DNA of 64,000 nt from Candidatus Villigracilis affinis (GCA_016718275.1 JADKEA010000023.1:124001-188000), one strand, 5' to 3'; counted from the first letter of the stretch, positions 16,493 through 25,992 are shown. Notes: generated by a model not told the origin, from the sequence alone. Numbers and translations are program-made.

Positions 16493-18700
16493 TTATATGA
16501 TCGTCAAATTTGCCAAACTTGCCGCCAATCGTTTGATTCCCACTGATTCAAACACGACATCCACGATCTCGTCGCCGTCCTGTAATTTACTGTCGAGTAC
16601 GATGCCTTCGCCCCACATGCCGTGTTTGACTCGTATTCCAGCCTTATATCTGCTTGTTGCAACAGGAGCAGGCTGAGGCGGAGAGGGAAGCGTCCATCTT
16701 GTATCGGAAGATGAGTCGGCGCGTCCATATTGTCCGCGCGAGGTGGTCGGGCGTCCCGTCCGCGTTTTTCCAACGAGCAATTCAGCGGGCAGGTCTTCGA
16801 GAAAACGCGAGGGATAGGTTTCTTCCGACATGCCGCGTCCGCCGCGTTGAATGGCGCGCAGCAGATAGAGTTTGTCTTTTGCGCGCGTGATGCCAACATA
16901 AAAGAGGCGGCGTTCCTCTTCCATTTGTTCGGGCTCGTCGAACGAGCGGCTGTGCGGAATGATGCCGTCATCGAGTCCGACGATGAAGACCGCGCCGAAT
17001 TCGAGTCCTTTTGCGGCGTGAAGCGTGAGCAGTGTGGGCGCGTTGACATCTGTGATCGTATCCTGGTCGGCAACGAGGGCGACGTTCTCGAGAAATTCCT
17101 CCAGCGTGCGCGTGGAATATTCGAGGGCAAGACGTTTCAATTCCTGCACGTTATCCCAGCGCTCTATGCTTTCTTCTGATTCGTCTTCGACGATATGATC
17201 CTTGTAGTTGATGTCTTTGACAATGCGGTCAAAAAGTTCCGCAGTTGTGGATGTCGGTGCGATGGCGCGCCAGTTGGCGAGCATCCCGCCAAAATCGGCA
17301 AGGGGCAGTGCGGCACGGCCCGTGAAAGATTTGTAATATGGTGAGTCTCCGCCGCGTGCGAGATCAAGCAGAACGGCGCTGGGTGAAATGTTGTTTTGAC
17401 TCGCAATCATGTAAAGCGTGGTTAAAGTCTTTTCACCGATGCCGCGCGGAGGGACATTGATAATGCGGCTCAATGCGGCTTCGTCTGCGGGATTGTGAAC
17501 AAGGCGCAGGAAGGCAATGACATCCTTCACTTCGCGGCGTCCGTAGAATCTTTGCGCGCCCACCAAACGATAGGGAAGCCGTGCCTGTAAAAACGCTTCT
17601 TCGAGCAAGCGCGACATGGCATTGGTGCGATACATCACCGCACAATCCCCGGGCTCGAATTGTTTGCTCAACACAAGCTGTGCGATGGTATCCACGACAA
17701 AGGCCGCTTCGCCGTAATCATCACGGGCTTCGTAGAAGAAGATCTTCTCGCCTGCGCCGCGATCACTGAATAATCTTTTCTTGTGGCGGTTACGCGCGCG
17801 GTCGATCACGCTGGTTGCGGCGTCGAGAATATTTTGATGCGAACGATAATTCTGTTCAAGCAAAACCACCTGCGCATCGGGGAAATCCTGCTCAAAGCGT
17901 TGAATGTTGCGATAGTCTGCGCCGCGCCAGGCGTACACGCTCTGGTCGGGGTCGCCCACGCAAAAAATATTCTTATGATATGAAGCGAGGTGTTTCACCA
18001 GCGCATATTGCGCGAGGTTGGTATCCTGAAATTCATCCACCAGCACATGCCTGAATCGCTGGGCATATTTATCGCGCACGCTGGGCACATCCTCCATCAG
18101 GCGCGCGGTGTAAACCAGCAGATCGTCAAAGTCTACGGCGTTGCTGTTGATCAACCTTTTTTGATATTCAACATAAACCCGCTTTACAACTTCATCGCGA
18201 TACGTGTTGATCGGATAATCTTCAGGGCCGATCAATTCATTCTTTGCGCGTGAGATCGATGCGTGAACGCTGGCGGGGCGATACAGCTTTTCGTTGAGAT
18301 TCAATTCGCGGATGATCGCTTTTACGATCCTTTCCTGATCGTCGGAATCGAAAATAACGAAATTGGATTCGAGCGGCAGTTGATCCGCTTCACGCCTGAG
18401 AATGCGCGCACAGATCGAATGGAACGTGCCGAGCATGATGCCTTCAGTGGCCTGCTCGTTCAGCATCGCCTTCACACGCTGATCCATTTCCTTTGCGGCT
18501 TTATTGGTAAATGTCACCGCGAGGATCTGCCACGGGCGGACTCCCTCAGACGCGATCAAATATGCGATGCGCTGAGTCAGCACACGCGTCTTTCCGGACC
18601 CCGGGCCTGCGACGACCAAAACGGGTCCATCCGGCGCTGTGACAGCGCTTTTTTGTTGCGGGTTAAGTTTATTTAAAAAATCCATCATGATGGGAGCCAT
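16493..18700 (-). CDS. UvrD/PcrA-type superfamily 1 DNA helicase
   Basis: 735 residues with the SF1A helicase motifs in order: Q motif LNPQQ near residue 10, Walker A GPGSGKT near 33-39, VDEFQDTN (Walker B), GDPDQSVYAWRGAD, EQNYRS, LTLHAAKGLEF and EERRLFYVGITRAKD. A C-terminal low-complexity segment (PSPPQPAPVA) leads to a Tudor-like tail (VKHGMWGEGIVL) as found in PcrA, which contacts RNA polymerase. It unwinds DNA in nucleotide excision and mismatch repair and removes RecA or stalled polymerase. The start could be one of several close ATGs before MDFLNKL. Confidence 0.9.
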   Translation of the reverse strand: MAPIMMDFLNKLNPQQKSAVTAPDGPVLVVAGPGSGKTRVLTQRIAYLIASEGVRPWQILAVTFTNKAAKEMDQRVKAMLNEQATEGIMLGTFHSICARILRREADQLPLESNFVIFDSDDQERIVKAIIRELNLNEKLYRPASVHASISRAKNELIGPEDYPINTYRDEVVKRVYVEYQKRLINSNAVDFDDLLVYTARLMEDVPSVRDKYAQRFRHVLVDEFQDTNLAQYALVKHLASYHKNIFCVGDPDQSVYAWRGADYRNIQRFEQDFPDAQVVLLEQNYRSHQNILDAATSVIDRARNRHKKRLFSDRGAGEKIFFYEARDDYGEAAFVVDTIAQLVLSKQFEPGDCAVMYRTNAMSRLLEEAFLQARLPYRLVGAQRFYGRREVKDVIAFLRLVHNPADEAALSRIINVPPRGIGEKTLTTLYMIASQNNISPSAVLLDLARGGDSPYYKSFTGRAALPLADFGGMLANWRAIAPTSTTAELFDRIVKDINYKDHIVEDESEESIERWDNVQELKRLALEYSTRTLEEFLENVALVADQDTITDVNAPTLLTLHAAKGLEFGAVFIVGLDDGIIPHSRSFDEPEQMEEERRLFYVGITRAKDKLYLLRAIQRGGRGMSEETYPSRFLEDLPAELLVGKTRTGRPTTSRGQYGRADSSSDTRWTLPSPPQPAPVATSRYKAGIRVKHGMWGEGIVLDSKLQDGDEIVDVVFESVGIKRLAASLANLTII

Positions 18701-18707
18701 TATAAAT

Positions 18708-18738
18708 GCTCTGGCGGGGGCTATGCCCCCGCCAGAGC
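18708..18738 (-). terminator. Perfect 14-bp hairpin downstream of mscL
   Basis: gctctggcgggggc and its exact complement separated by tat. It lies between the stop of mscL (18767) and the start of the helicase gene (18700), both on the minus strand. There is no T-run, so it may be Rho-assisted or act as a processing barrier. Confidence 0.6.
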
Positions 18739-18766
18739 GGTGAAGTTCCTGAGATCCTGCAAATGA

Positions 18767-19165
18767 TTATTTTATTTCCGAAGTACAGTTGGGGCAGCGG
18801 GTCGCTTTGATGGAAATGGTGGTGAAGCAGTGCGGGCATTCCTTGGTGGTTGGAGCCGCAGCGGGAGCCGGGGGCGGGGTCTTCTTCATGCTGTTGGCAG
18901 CTTTCACGACCATGAAAATGACGAAGGCAACAACCAGAAAATCGATGACGGTTTGCACGAACATGCCCCATTTCACAACCGCCGCGCCGACCGTGAAGGC
19001 CTGCTCGCTGAAGTTGACCCCTCCCATAGCCAGACCGACCAACGGCATCAAAATGTCATTGACCAGTGATCCGACGATCTTGCCGAACGCGCCGCCAATA
19101 ATGACAGCAACTGCCAGGTCCAATACATTGCCACGCATGACGAACTCTTTGAATTCTTTTAACAT
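18767..19165 (-). CDS. mscL: MscL large-conductance mechanosensitive channel with C-terminal zinc ribbon
   Basis: 132 residues. The first 95 are canonical MscL: FKEFVMRGNVLDLAVAVIIGGAFGKIVGSLVNDILMP is the amphipathic N-terminal helix and pore-lining TM1, then a periplasmic loop and TM2 (VIDFLVVAFVIFMVV). In place of the usual short charged helix bundle there is an Ala/Pro linker and a four-cysteine zinc ribbon (CPHC...CPNC) at about 110-132. It releases solutes during osmotic downshock. The ribbon is cytoplasmic and its role is unknown. Confidence 0.9.
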   Translation of the reverse strand: MLKEFKEFVMRGNVLDLAVAVIIGGAFGKIVGSLVNDILMPLVGLAMGGVNFSEQAFTVGAAVVKWGMFVQTVIDFLVVAFVIFMVVKAANSMKKTPPPAPAAAPTTKECPHCFTTISIKATRCPNCTSEIK

Positions 19166-19556
19166 GGGTTTCTCCTTGTGATGATGGCTTGTGCTCGAAT
19201 TCTATTTTAGTAAGGTAGGCTTGTCAACAAAATGCGGCCAATTGAGTATGGATGATGTGTTCCCGTAGCTTTCTGCATGATATTGATTTGTCTGGAGGCA
19301 TGGGAATATATGTATGACAAGTGTGGTTTATGCGTTCATGTCCCATGTTCTGACCACATATACTAGAAAAAAACAGTCCTCTAGTAGGGGGTGGAATCCC
19401 GTCTTTTGGTGTATTTTTATACGTGTATTGGACTGGACAAGCCAGTCATGTAGTTTGTCATGTTGACGCCTTAATGGAATTAGGTATAATTCGGTTCGCT
19501 TGCAAATTGTTGGTTTGCAGGAAGTTATTATCCCAATTTAGAAAAGGACCTAGCGG
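19166..19556. promoter_or_regulatory. 391-bp divergent intergenic region with promoter of the peptide-import locus
   Basis: No gene seen. A good sigma70-type promoter faces right: TTGACG at 19463-19468, 16 nt spacer, TATAAT at 19485-19490. After it the leader has a small hairpin (gcaaa...tttgc near 19502-19519) and an AAGGA ribosome binding site before the ATG at 19557. The AT-rich left part (19200-19440) could hold the mscL promoter. Confidence 0.6.
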
Positions 19557-20546
19557 ATGCCTGATCTTTTATTAGATGTAAGAGGGCTTGAGACGCAATT
19601 CAAGACCCCGGATGGGATTGTTCATGCAGTAAATGGTGTCTCTTTTGGTTTGAAAGAAGGTGAGACATTAGGGGTGGTGGGGGAGAGCGGTTGTGGTAAG
19701 AGCGTTACCATGCACTCAGTACTGGGTTTGATACCTTCACCTCCAGGAAAAGTCACGGCGGGTGAAGCGTTCTTTTTTGGCCAGGATCTTCTCAAAATGA
19801 CACGCGAAGAGATTCGCCACGTGCGCGGTGCGCAGATCAGCATGATTTTTCAGGACCCGATGACGTCCTTGAATCCAGTGTTGACCATTGGCCGCCAGTT
19901 GCAGGATCCGTTGATGCTGCATACGGGCATGACGAAGAATCAGGCGCTGGAACGTGCGGCAGAATTATTAGGTCTCGTTGGCATCCCAAACGCCAAAGAC
20001 CGGCTTAACGATTATCCTCATCAATATTCCGGTGGCATGCGTCAGCGCGTGATGATCGCCATGGCGCTTTCATGCAGCCCGCAGATCCTGATCGCAGACG
20101 AGCCGACCACGGCGTTGGATGTGACCATCCAGGCTCAGATCGTGGAATTGGTCAAACGCCTGCGCGAGGAATTGGGCATGTCCATTGTTTGGATCACCCA
20201 CGACCTCGGCGTTGTTGCTGGTATTGCCCAGCGCGTGCTTGTGATGTACGGTGGTTACATTATTGAAGAAGCCTCTGTAAACGACCTGTTTGCAAATCCA
20301 TCGCATCCCTATACTCTGGGTTTGTTGGGCAGTTTGCCGCGTGTGGATGAAGCCGAACATGGCAAACTATTTTCCATTGAAGGCCACCCCCCTGTCCTTT
20401 ATCAGAAACCTACAGCGTGTCCGTTTGCGCCTCGTTGTAAATGGGCCATGGAAAGATGTTGGAAGGAAAACCCTGCGCTTGAACCGATTTCCAATGAACA
20501 TCGCGTTGCCTGCTGGGTTGATACTAAAACGGGGAGAAGCCGCTAA
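19557..20546 (+). CDS. Peptide ABC transporter ATPase, OppD/DppD type
   Basis: 329 residues. Walker A GESGCGKS near 42-49, Q-loop FQDPMTSLNP, ABC signature YSGGMRQR, Walker B ILIADEPTTALD, and the H-switch WITHDLG. The C-terminal extension with four cysteines in the pattern C-P-F-A-P-R-C...C...C is the oligopeptide-type iron-sulfur/Cys region. It powers uptake of di- or oligopeptides together with the next ATPase, whose start overlaps this stop (TAATG). Confidence 0.9.
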   Translation: MPDLLLDVRGLETQFKTPDGIVHAVNGVSFGLKEGETLGVVGESGCGKSVTMHSVLGLIPSPPGKVTAGEAFFFGQDLLKMTREEIRHVRGAQISMIFQDPMTSLNPVLTIGRQLQDPLMLHTGMTKNQALERAAELLGLVGIPNAKDRLNDYPHQYSGGMRQRVMIAMALSCSPQILIADEPTTALDVTIQAQIVELVKRLREELGMSIVWITHDLGVVAGIAQRVLVMYGGYIIEEASVNDLFANPSHPYTLGLLGSLPRVDEAEHGKLFSIEGHPPVLYQKPTACPFAPRCKWAMERCWKENPALEPISNEHRVACWVDTKTGRSR

Positions 20547-21532
20547 TGAACTCACAAAGTAATGAAGTATTGTTGAAGGTCGATGACCTTAAGATGCATT
20601 TCCCCATCTACCGTGGCGTATTTCAGCGTCAGGTGGGAGCCGTCCACGCGGTGGATGGTGTTTCCTTTGAGGTAATGCGCGGTGAAACACTTGGCCTTGT
20701 CGGTGAATCTGGCTGTGGCAAGTCCACCACTGGTAGAACGGTTTTACAGTTGTACAAACCGACTGCAGGCAATGTGTTCTTTGAAGGCATCAACCTGGTT
20801 GGTTTGAAAAACGAGGACATGCGCAAGACACGCCGCAGGGTCCAGATGATTTTTCAGGATCCGTATGCAAGTTTGAATCCCCGTATGACAGTTGCTGATA
20901 TTGTTGCCGAGCCTTTGATGGTTCATAATGTTGGAACTGGCAAGGAAATTCAAGAGCGTGTTGCTCACCTTCTCGAACTTGTGAATCTAAACCCGGCTTT
21001 TGCCACCCGCTATCCGCACGAGTTTTCCGGCGGACAGCGGCAGCGCATTGGTATTGCGCGTGCGTTGGCACTCCAGCCTTCCTTTATCGTTTGTGATGAG
21101 CCCATTTCTGCGCTCGATGTTTCAATTCAAGCTCAAGTGGTAAACCTGCTCGAGGAGTTACAGGAGCAGTTCAATCTCACTTACTTGTTTATCGCGCATG
21201 ACCTTTCCATGGTCCGCCACATTAGCAAGCGCATCGCAGTTATGTATCTGGGTGTGATCATGGAACTGGCGGAGCGCGATGAACTTTATCTAAATCCCTT
21301 GCATCCATATACCCAGGCTCTGCTTTCAGCGGTTCCGATCCCGGACCCCATAGCAGATTCCAAGCGTAAGCGCGTCATTCTTGAAGGTGATGTTCCTTCG
21401 CCTGTTAATCCACCCTCTGGTTGTCGTTTCCGCACTCGCTGCCCAATCGCAGACAAGATTTGTGCCGAATCACGACCCGAATTTCGTGAAGTTAATCCAG
21501 GCCACTTTGTAGCCTGTCATTTGGTTAAGTAA
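20546..21532 (+). CDS. Peptide ABC transporter ATPase, OppF/DppF type
   Basis: 328 residues, partner of the upstream OppD. Walker A GESGCGKST, FQDPYASLNPRM, signature FSGGQRQRIGIARAL, Walker B IVCDEPISALD, and H-loop IAHDLSMV. The C-terminal Cys-rich region (GCRFRTRCPIADKICAE) is complete. Translationally coupled to oppD by a 1-nt overlap. Followed by the leader and first binding-lipoprotein gene. Confidence 0.9.
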   Translation: MNSQSNEVLLKVDDLKMHFPIYRGVFQRQVGAVHAVDGVSFEVMRGETLGLVGESGCGKSTTGRTVLQLYKPTAGNVFFEGINLVGLKNEDMRKTRRRVQMIFQDPYASLNPRMTVADIVAEPLMVHNVGTGKEIQERVAHLLELVNLNPAFATRYPHEFSGGQRQRIGIARALALQPSFIVCDEPISALDVSIQAQVVNLLEELQEQFNLTYLFIAHDLSMVRHISKRIAVMYLGVIMELAERDELYLNPLHPYTQALLSAVPIPDPIADSKRKRVILEGDVPSPVNPPSGCRFRTRCPIADKICAESRPEFREVNPGHFVACHLVK

Positions 21533-21551
21533 AAGTTAGTATTCTTAATAA

Positions 21552-21654
21552 AAGGAGGTGGTTGCTTGCAAGTAAAGGTCAATAATAATAAACCTACTGT
21601 CAACTAATGTAAGTTTGTAAACCAAAATTTCCAAATTTTGTGAGGAGAAGAAAA
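21552..21654 (+). promoter_or_regulatory. Conserved leader of the first binding-lipoprotein gene
   Basis: Begins with AAGGAGGTGGTTGCTTGCA, a perfect Shine-Dalgarno-like sequence about 100 nt before the real start, and ends with GTGAGGAGAA just before the ATG at 21655. The same blocks precede the duplicate gene at 26889. A very short GTG- or TTG-initiated peptide could be read from the distal site, but its sequence is not conserved between copies. Confidence 0.45.
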
Positions 21655-23730
21655 ATGCGTAAAATGTTTGCTTTATTGAGCCTACTCGTGATCGCCAGCA
21701 TGGCCCTTTCAGCCTGCGGCGGTACGGCTCCCACAGCAGCTCCATCCACCGGTGATACGACCACAGAAGCCACTGAGGCTCCTTCCACCGATACCGGCAC
21801 CGACGCCCCCGCTGCTGCCGAATTCAAGTCTGCTGACCCCACAACCATGGTTGTGGCAAATGCTGAAGTTGCGACCGATACTTTCGATCCCGCTTTGGCG
21901 TACGACACCGCTTCGGCTGAAATCATCCAGAACACCTACGAAACCCTGGTGTTCTACGATGGGGAAGCCACCGACAAATTCGTTCCGATGCTGGCTGAAT
22001 CCTGGGAACTCTCCGCGGACGGCATGACTTACACCTTCAAGATCCGCTCGGGTGTGAAGTTCCACGAAGGTCAGGATCTGACCGCGTCCGATGTGGCGTA
22101 CTCGTTCCAGCGCGGCCTTCTGCAGGGCGGCACGTCCTCCCCGCAGTGGTTGCTGGCCGAGCCGTTCTTCGGTGTGGGCGTTGATGATGTCTCGGTGGTC
22201 GTCGATCCCGAAGGCACCCTGTACGATGACCGCGAACTGCTCTCGGCGTTCGACTCCGCTGCAGTGGTAGCGGCCTGCGAAAAGGTAAAGAGCGCGATCG
22301 TGGCTGATGATGCCGCTGGCACCGTCACCATGACCCTTGCCCAACCTTGGGGTCCGTTCCTTCCCACGATTGCCCAATCCTGGGGCGCGATCATGAGCCA
22401 GAGCTGGGTTGTTGAGAACGGCGGCTGGGATGGTTCCTGCGATACCTGGCAGAACTTCTACGGCATGGCTTCCGCTGACAATCCATTCAGTGGCATTATC
22501 AACGGCACCGGCCCGTTCACCCTTGAGAAGTTCGCCAATGGCGAAGAGATCATTTTGGCTCGCAACGAAAGCTATTGGGCTGAACCCGCCAAGCTCGAAC
22601 GCGTCATCCTCAAGCAGGTTCCTGAATGGGGTACCCGCTTCGCCATGATGCAGGCTGGTGATGCTGACCTCGCTGTTGTACCCGCTGCCAACCGCTCCCA
22701 GATGGACGAATTGGTTGGTATCTATCAAGTATTCGATCTTGCTGCGAACACCTATGGTCCTGAACAAGAAGTCTGTGGATACGACGACAGCGCTTTGGCT
22801 GCTGCCAAGTTCACCGCGTGCGCCGCTGGCGAAACCGGTAACAATGGCCAGTTCCGTCTGCGCATCGGACGCCCGGCTCTTCAAATGGACGTGCTGTTGA
22901 CCAACTGGAACATTGCGACCTCTGAAGAGAGCCCGAATCCCTACATTGGATCCGGCGCTTTGGATGGCAATGGTATCCCCGCTGACTTCTTCAGCGATGT
23001 CCACATCCGCAAGGCCTTCGCCTACTGCTTCGATTTCGAAACCTTATTGAATGACGTGTTCAGCGGCGAAGCTGTGCAGTCATACCAGTTGCCTCTCGCT
23101 GGCATGCCCGGTTACTTCCCGGACACCGCGCACTATTCCTATGATCCTGCTCAGTGCGAAGCTGAATTCAAGCTCGCCGACTTGGACAAGGATGGAATCG
23201 CCGCTGGTGACGATCCTGAAGGTGACGTTTGGACCACCGGTTTCCGCGTCCAGATGGGCTACAACCAGGGTAACGCTACCCGCCAGACCATTGCTGAAAT
23301 CCTCGCTGGCAGCCTCGCTTCCGTGAACGAACTGTTCCTGGTCGAGACCCTCGGTCTGCCGTGGCCTGCTTACCTGCGCGCACAGCGCGCCAAGCAGCTC
23401 CCGCTCATGACCGGTGGCTGGCTCGAAGACATTCACGATCCGCACAACTGGTATCAGCCGTACACCACCGGTACTTATGGTGGTCGCCAGTCGCTGCCCG
23501 ATGATGTCAAGGCTCAGTTCCGCGACATTCTCGAACGTGGTGTTTCCGAGACCGATCCCGCCGCTCGCGCCGAGATCTACAAGGAAGCCAATACCTTGTA
23601 CTACGACCTGGCTGTTGGTATTCCGCTTAATGTCACCACCTCCCACGGCTTCTCACAGCGCTGGGTACAGGGCGTGGTTTTGAACCCGATCTTCCCTGGT
23701 AACTACTTCTACACAATGTACAAAGACTAG
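21655..23730 (+). CDS. Family-5 peptide-binding lipoprotein (copy 1 of a duplicated pair)
   Basis: 691 residues from the ATG at 21655, set by the GAGGAGAA ribosome binding site and identity with copy 2. Lipoprotein signal with lipobox LSAC (C21), then a Thr/Ala/Pro-rich tether and an extracellular solute-binding family-5 (OppA/DppA) fold: TYTFKIRSGVKFHEGQDLTASDVAYS and DVHIRKAFAYCFDFETLL are family signatures. It captures peptides or similar solutes outside the membrane for the Opp permeases. A strong terminator follows, so it is probably made in excess of the permeases. Nearly identical to the gene at 26889-28965 apart from clustered changes. Confidence 0.88.
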   Translation: MRKMFALLSLLVIASMALSACGGTAPTAAPSTGDTTTEATEAPSTDTGTDAPAAAEFKSADPTTMVVANAEVATDTFDPALAYDTASAEIIQNTYETLVFYDGEATDKFVPMLAESWELSADGMTYTFKIRSGVKFHEGQDLTASDVAYSFQRGLLQGGTSSPQWLLAEPFFGVGVDDVSVVVDPEGTLYDDRELLSAFDSAAVVAACEKVKSAIVADDAAGTVTMTLAQPWGPFLPTIAQSWGAIMSQSWVVENGGWDGSCDTWQNFYGMASADNPFSGIINGTGPFTLEKFANGEEIILARNESYWAEPAKLERVILKQVPEWGTRFAMMQAGDADLAVVPAANRSQMDELVGIYQVFDLAANTYGPEQEVCGYDDSALAAAKFTACAAGETGNNGQFRLRIGRPALQMDVLLTNWNIATSEESPNPYIGSGALDGNGIPADFFSDVHIRKAFAYCFDFETLLNDVFSGEAVQSYQLPLAGMPGYFPDTAHYSYDPAQCEAEFKLADLDKDGIAAGDDPEGDVWTTGFRVQMGYNQGNATRQTIAEILAGSLASVNELFLVETLGLPWPAYLRAQRAKQLPLMTGGWLEDIHDPHNWYQPYTTGTYGGRQSLPDDVKAQFRDILERGVSETDPAARAEIYKEANTLYYDLAVGIPLNVTTSHGFSQRWVQGVVLNPIFPGNYFYTMYKD

Positions 23731-23745
23731 ATCTGATGCAATCCC

Positions 23746-23785
23746 TTCGGAGGCCTGGAAACAGGCCTCCGAACCCAATTTTTTT
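23746..23785 (+). terminator. Intrinsic terminator after binding lipoprotein 1
   Basis: 12-bp stem TTCGGAGGCCTG/CAGGCCTCCGAA (23746-23773) with a GAAA loop, then TTTTTTT at 23779-23785. It separates the binding-protein gene from the permease genes and should lower their transcription. Confidence 0.85.
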
Positions 23786-23871
23786 CATTCTGTTTTGCAG
23801 AATAAAAAGAACGAACGGTTCTTTTTATTCTGGAAGCCAGAAAATACTGAAGATGGAAAAGAGGTTGTTTA

Positions 23872-24936
23872 ATGACTACATACATCATTCGTCGTTTGCT
23901 GTTGGTGCCCGTGCTTCTTTTCGGGGTGACAGTGCTGATTTTCGGCATGTTACAGTTCCTTTCCCCGGTGGAGCGTACAGCGTTGTACGTGCGCGATTTT
24001 CCAAAGAACGAAAAAGCGATCGAAGGCCTGATCAAGCGTTATGGTTTCGATCAGCCTTTTTACGTTCAGTATTGGACCTGGTTGGTTGGTAAGGTGGACA
24101 AGACCACCGGTGAACGTGAAGGTGGTATCGTTTACGGAAACTTTGGATACTCCCGTTCCGCTTCCCAGCCGGTGGCCGAATTAATCCAGCGCCGCTTCCC
24201 TAATACACTTGATTTGACCATCTGGGCAGTCGCTCCAATGATCTTAATAGGTATTTGGTTGGGGGTGCAGGCCGCTGTGCATCACAATGGGTTTATAGAT
24301 CAGGCTGCCCGTGTTTTCAGTATTGTAGGCACTTCTTTCCCAACCTTTGTATTCGGCTTGCTGATGTTGCTTATCTTTTATGCCAATCTACATTGGTTTT
24401 CCCCCGGCCGTCTTTCAGATGAATTCAACCGCGTGATCGAATCGGACGCTTTTCGCCATTACACCACGGTGTTGACCATTGACGCCTTGCTTAATGGCCG
24501 CTTCGATGTGTTTCTGGATGCCTTACGCCATATGTTCCTGCCAATCCTCACCCTTTCTTATATTAATTGGGCGACCTTCCTGCGTGTGACCCGTGGCTCC
24601 ATGCTTGAGACTTTGCGCATGGAATATGTCAATACAGCACGGGCCATGGGCTTGCCTGAAAGGGACGTCATATTCAAGCATGCCCAGCCTAATGCCATGT
24701 TACCGGTCCTGACTTTGGCAGGTTTCAGCATAGTTGGTTTGCTCGGGGGAGTGGTCATTACTGAAACAGTCTTCAACTTCCCCGGGATTGGTTCTGCGGC
24801 GGCGCGCGCAGCGACCAGCCTTGATGTTGTTGCCATGCTTGGTTTTGCGCTCTTCAATGGATTTATTTTGATCGTCGCCAATCTGGTTGTGGATGTTCTA
24901 TACGCGTTTGTTGATCCGCGCGTACGCCTATCATAA
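23872..24936 (+). CDS. Peptide ABC transporter permease, OppB/DppB type
   Basis: 354 residues. N-terminal helix YIIRRLLLVPVLLFGVTVLIF typical of OppB, large periplasmic loop with the YGNFGYSRS motif, then the permease core with the EAA loop (EYVNTARAMGLPERDVIFKHAQPNAMLPVLTL) that docks on the ATPases. Ends with the usual LVVDVLYAFVDPRVRLS. Twelve bases separate it from the OppC-type permease gene. Confidence 0.9.
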   Translation: MTTYIIRRLLLVPVLLFGVTVLIFGMLQFLSPVERTALYVRDFPKNEKAIEGLIKRYGFDQPFYVQYWTWLVGKVDKTTGEREGGIVYGNFGYSRSASQPVAELIQRRFPNTLDLTIWAVAPMILIGIWLGVQAAVHHNGFIDQAARVFSIVGTSFPTFVFGLLMLLIFYANLHWFSPGRLSDEFNRVIESDAFRHYTTVLTIDALLNGRFDVFLDALRHMFLPILTLSYINWATFLRVTRGSMLETLRMEYVNTARAMGLPERDVIFKHAQPNAMLPVLTLAGFSIVGLLGGVVITETVFNFPGIGSAAARAATSLDVVAMLGFALFNGFILIVANLVVDVLYAFVDPRVRLS

Positions 24937-24948
24937 GGAGAATTTACG

Positions 24949-25989
24949 ATGACAGCTCTTACTCCCAGCGGCGATAATACTCTATTAGGTCAGGATGTTG
25001 CCACCCGTAAGATTGGGCGGCTTGAACGTTTCCTTGGCCCCGAGAATTATCGCATCCTTACAGGTTTGCTTAAGACCCCTGCCTCGATCGGTGGTTTGAT
25101 CCTGATCGGTTTCTTCATTTTCATCGCCATTGCTGCCCCGGTCATTATGCCGCCAGTCACTCCCAATGATCCTTATAAGATCCCTCGCGATGGTTTTCGT
25201 TCCGACCCACGCCCGATGGGTTCTGAATGGACCCGCAACGTTCCAGATATTCCTTTTTGGTATAAGGCAGTGACCGGTAAGGATGAATGGGTTCACATCA
25301 TGGGCACGTCCGAAGGTCAATATGATATTTTCTATGGCATGATCTGGGGAACACGGACCGCTTTCCAGACCGGCCTTGTTGTTACCTTCTCCACCTTCCT
25401 TATCGGAATTATCTATGGTTCCATTTCAGCCTATTATGGCGGCATTGTGGATAACCTCATGATGCGTGTTGTGGATGTGTTGTTGATCCTGCCCGGCATT
25501 CTGGCTGTTCTCATTCTTGCCGCTGTGCTGACCCCGAGGATAGGTAAAAGTCTAATTCCTGCCATGGCGGCACTGATCGCATTTGGGTGGATGGGATATT
25601 CCCGCATCATTCGCGGAGATATCCTGTCTGTCAAGGAACGCGATTATGTGCTGGCTGCTCGCGTCATCGGAGTTAAGGATAGCCGTATCCTTTTCCGTCA
25701 CATTCTGCCGAATGCCATTTTCCCAACCCTCGTTCTGGCTTCTCTGGCCATCGGTGATGTGGTGCTATCCTTTGCTGCACTCTCATTCCTTGGCATTGGT
25801 ACTGAGGTTGGTTATGCAGATTGGGGACAGGTACTTTCCTTTGCCCGCAACTGGATCACCAGTCTGAATACTTATTGGTATATCATTGTGTGGCCTGGTC
25901 TCACGCTTGTGTTCTTCGTGATGGGTTGGAATCTTGTAGGTGATGCACTCCGCGATGTTTTGGATCCGCGCATGCGCGGCAAGACATAG
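24949..25989 (+). CDS. Peptide ABC transporter permease, OppC/DppC type
   Basis: 346 residues. N-terminal cytoplasmic segment, helix GGLILIGFFIFIAIAAPVIMPP, then the permease core with EAA loop (RDYVLAARVIGVKDSRILFRHILPN) and the C-terminal VGDALRDVLDPRMRG. A larger than usual periplasmic loop (about 70-125) precedes helix 2. Pairs with the OppB-like protein and the ATPases at 19557-21532. Confidence 0.9.
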   Translation: MTALTPSGDNTLLGQDVATRKIGRLERFLGPENYRILTGLLKTPASIGGLILIGFFIFIAIAAPVIMPPVTPNDPYKIPRDGFRSDPRPMGSEWTRNVPDIPFWYKAVTGKDEWVHIMGTSEGQYDIFYGMIWGTRTAFQTGLVVTFSTFLIGIIYGSISAYYGGIVDNLMMRVVDVLLILPGILAVLILAAVLTPRIGKSLIPAMAALIAFGWMGYSRIIRGDILSVKERDYVLAARVIGVKDSRILFRHILPNAIFPTLVLASLAIGDVVLSFAALSFLGIGTEVGYADWGQVLSFARNWITSLNTYWYIIVWPGLTLVFFVMGWNLVGDALRDVLDPRMRGKT

Positions 25990-25992
25990 TCT

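Noticed and set aside
21709..23004. 431-codon minus-strand frame opposite binding lipoprotein 1, and shorter ones opposite copy 2
   Set aside because: Shadow frame produced by the codon bias of the real lipoprotein gene; low-complexity Gly/Arg/His composition and no motifs.
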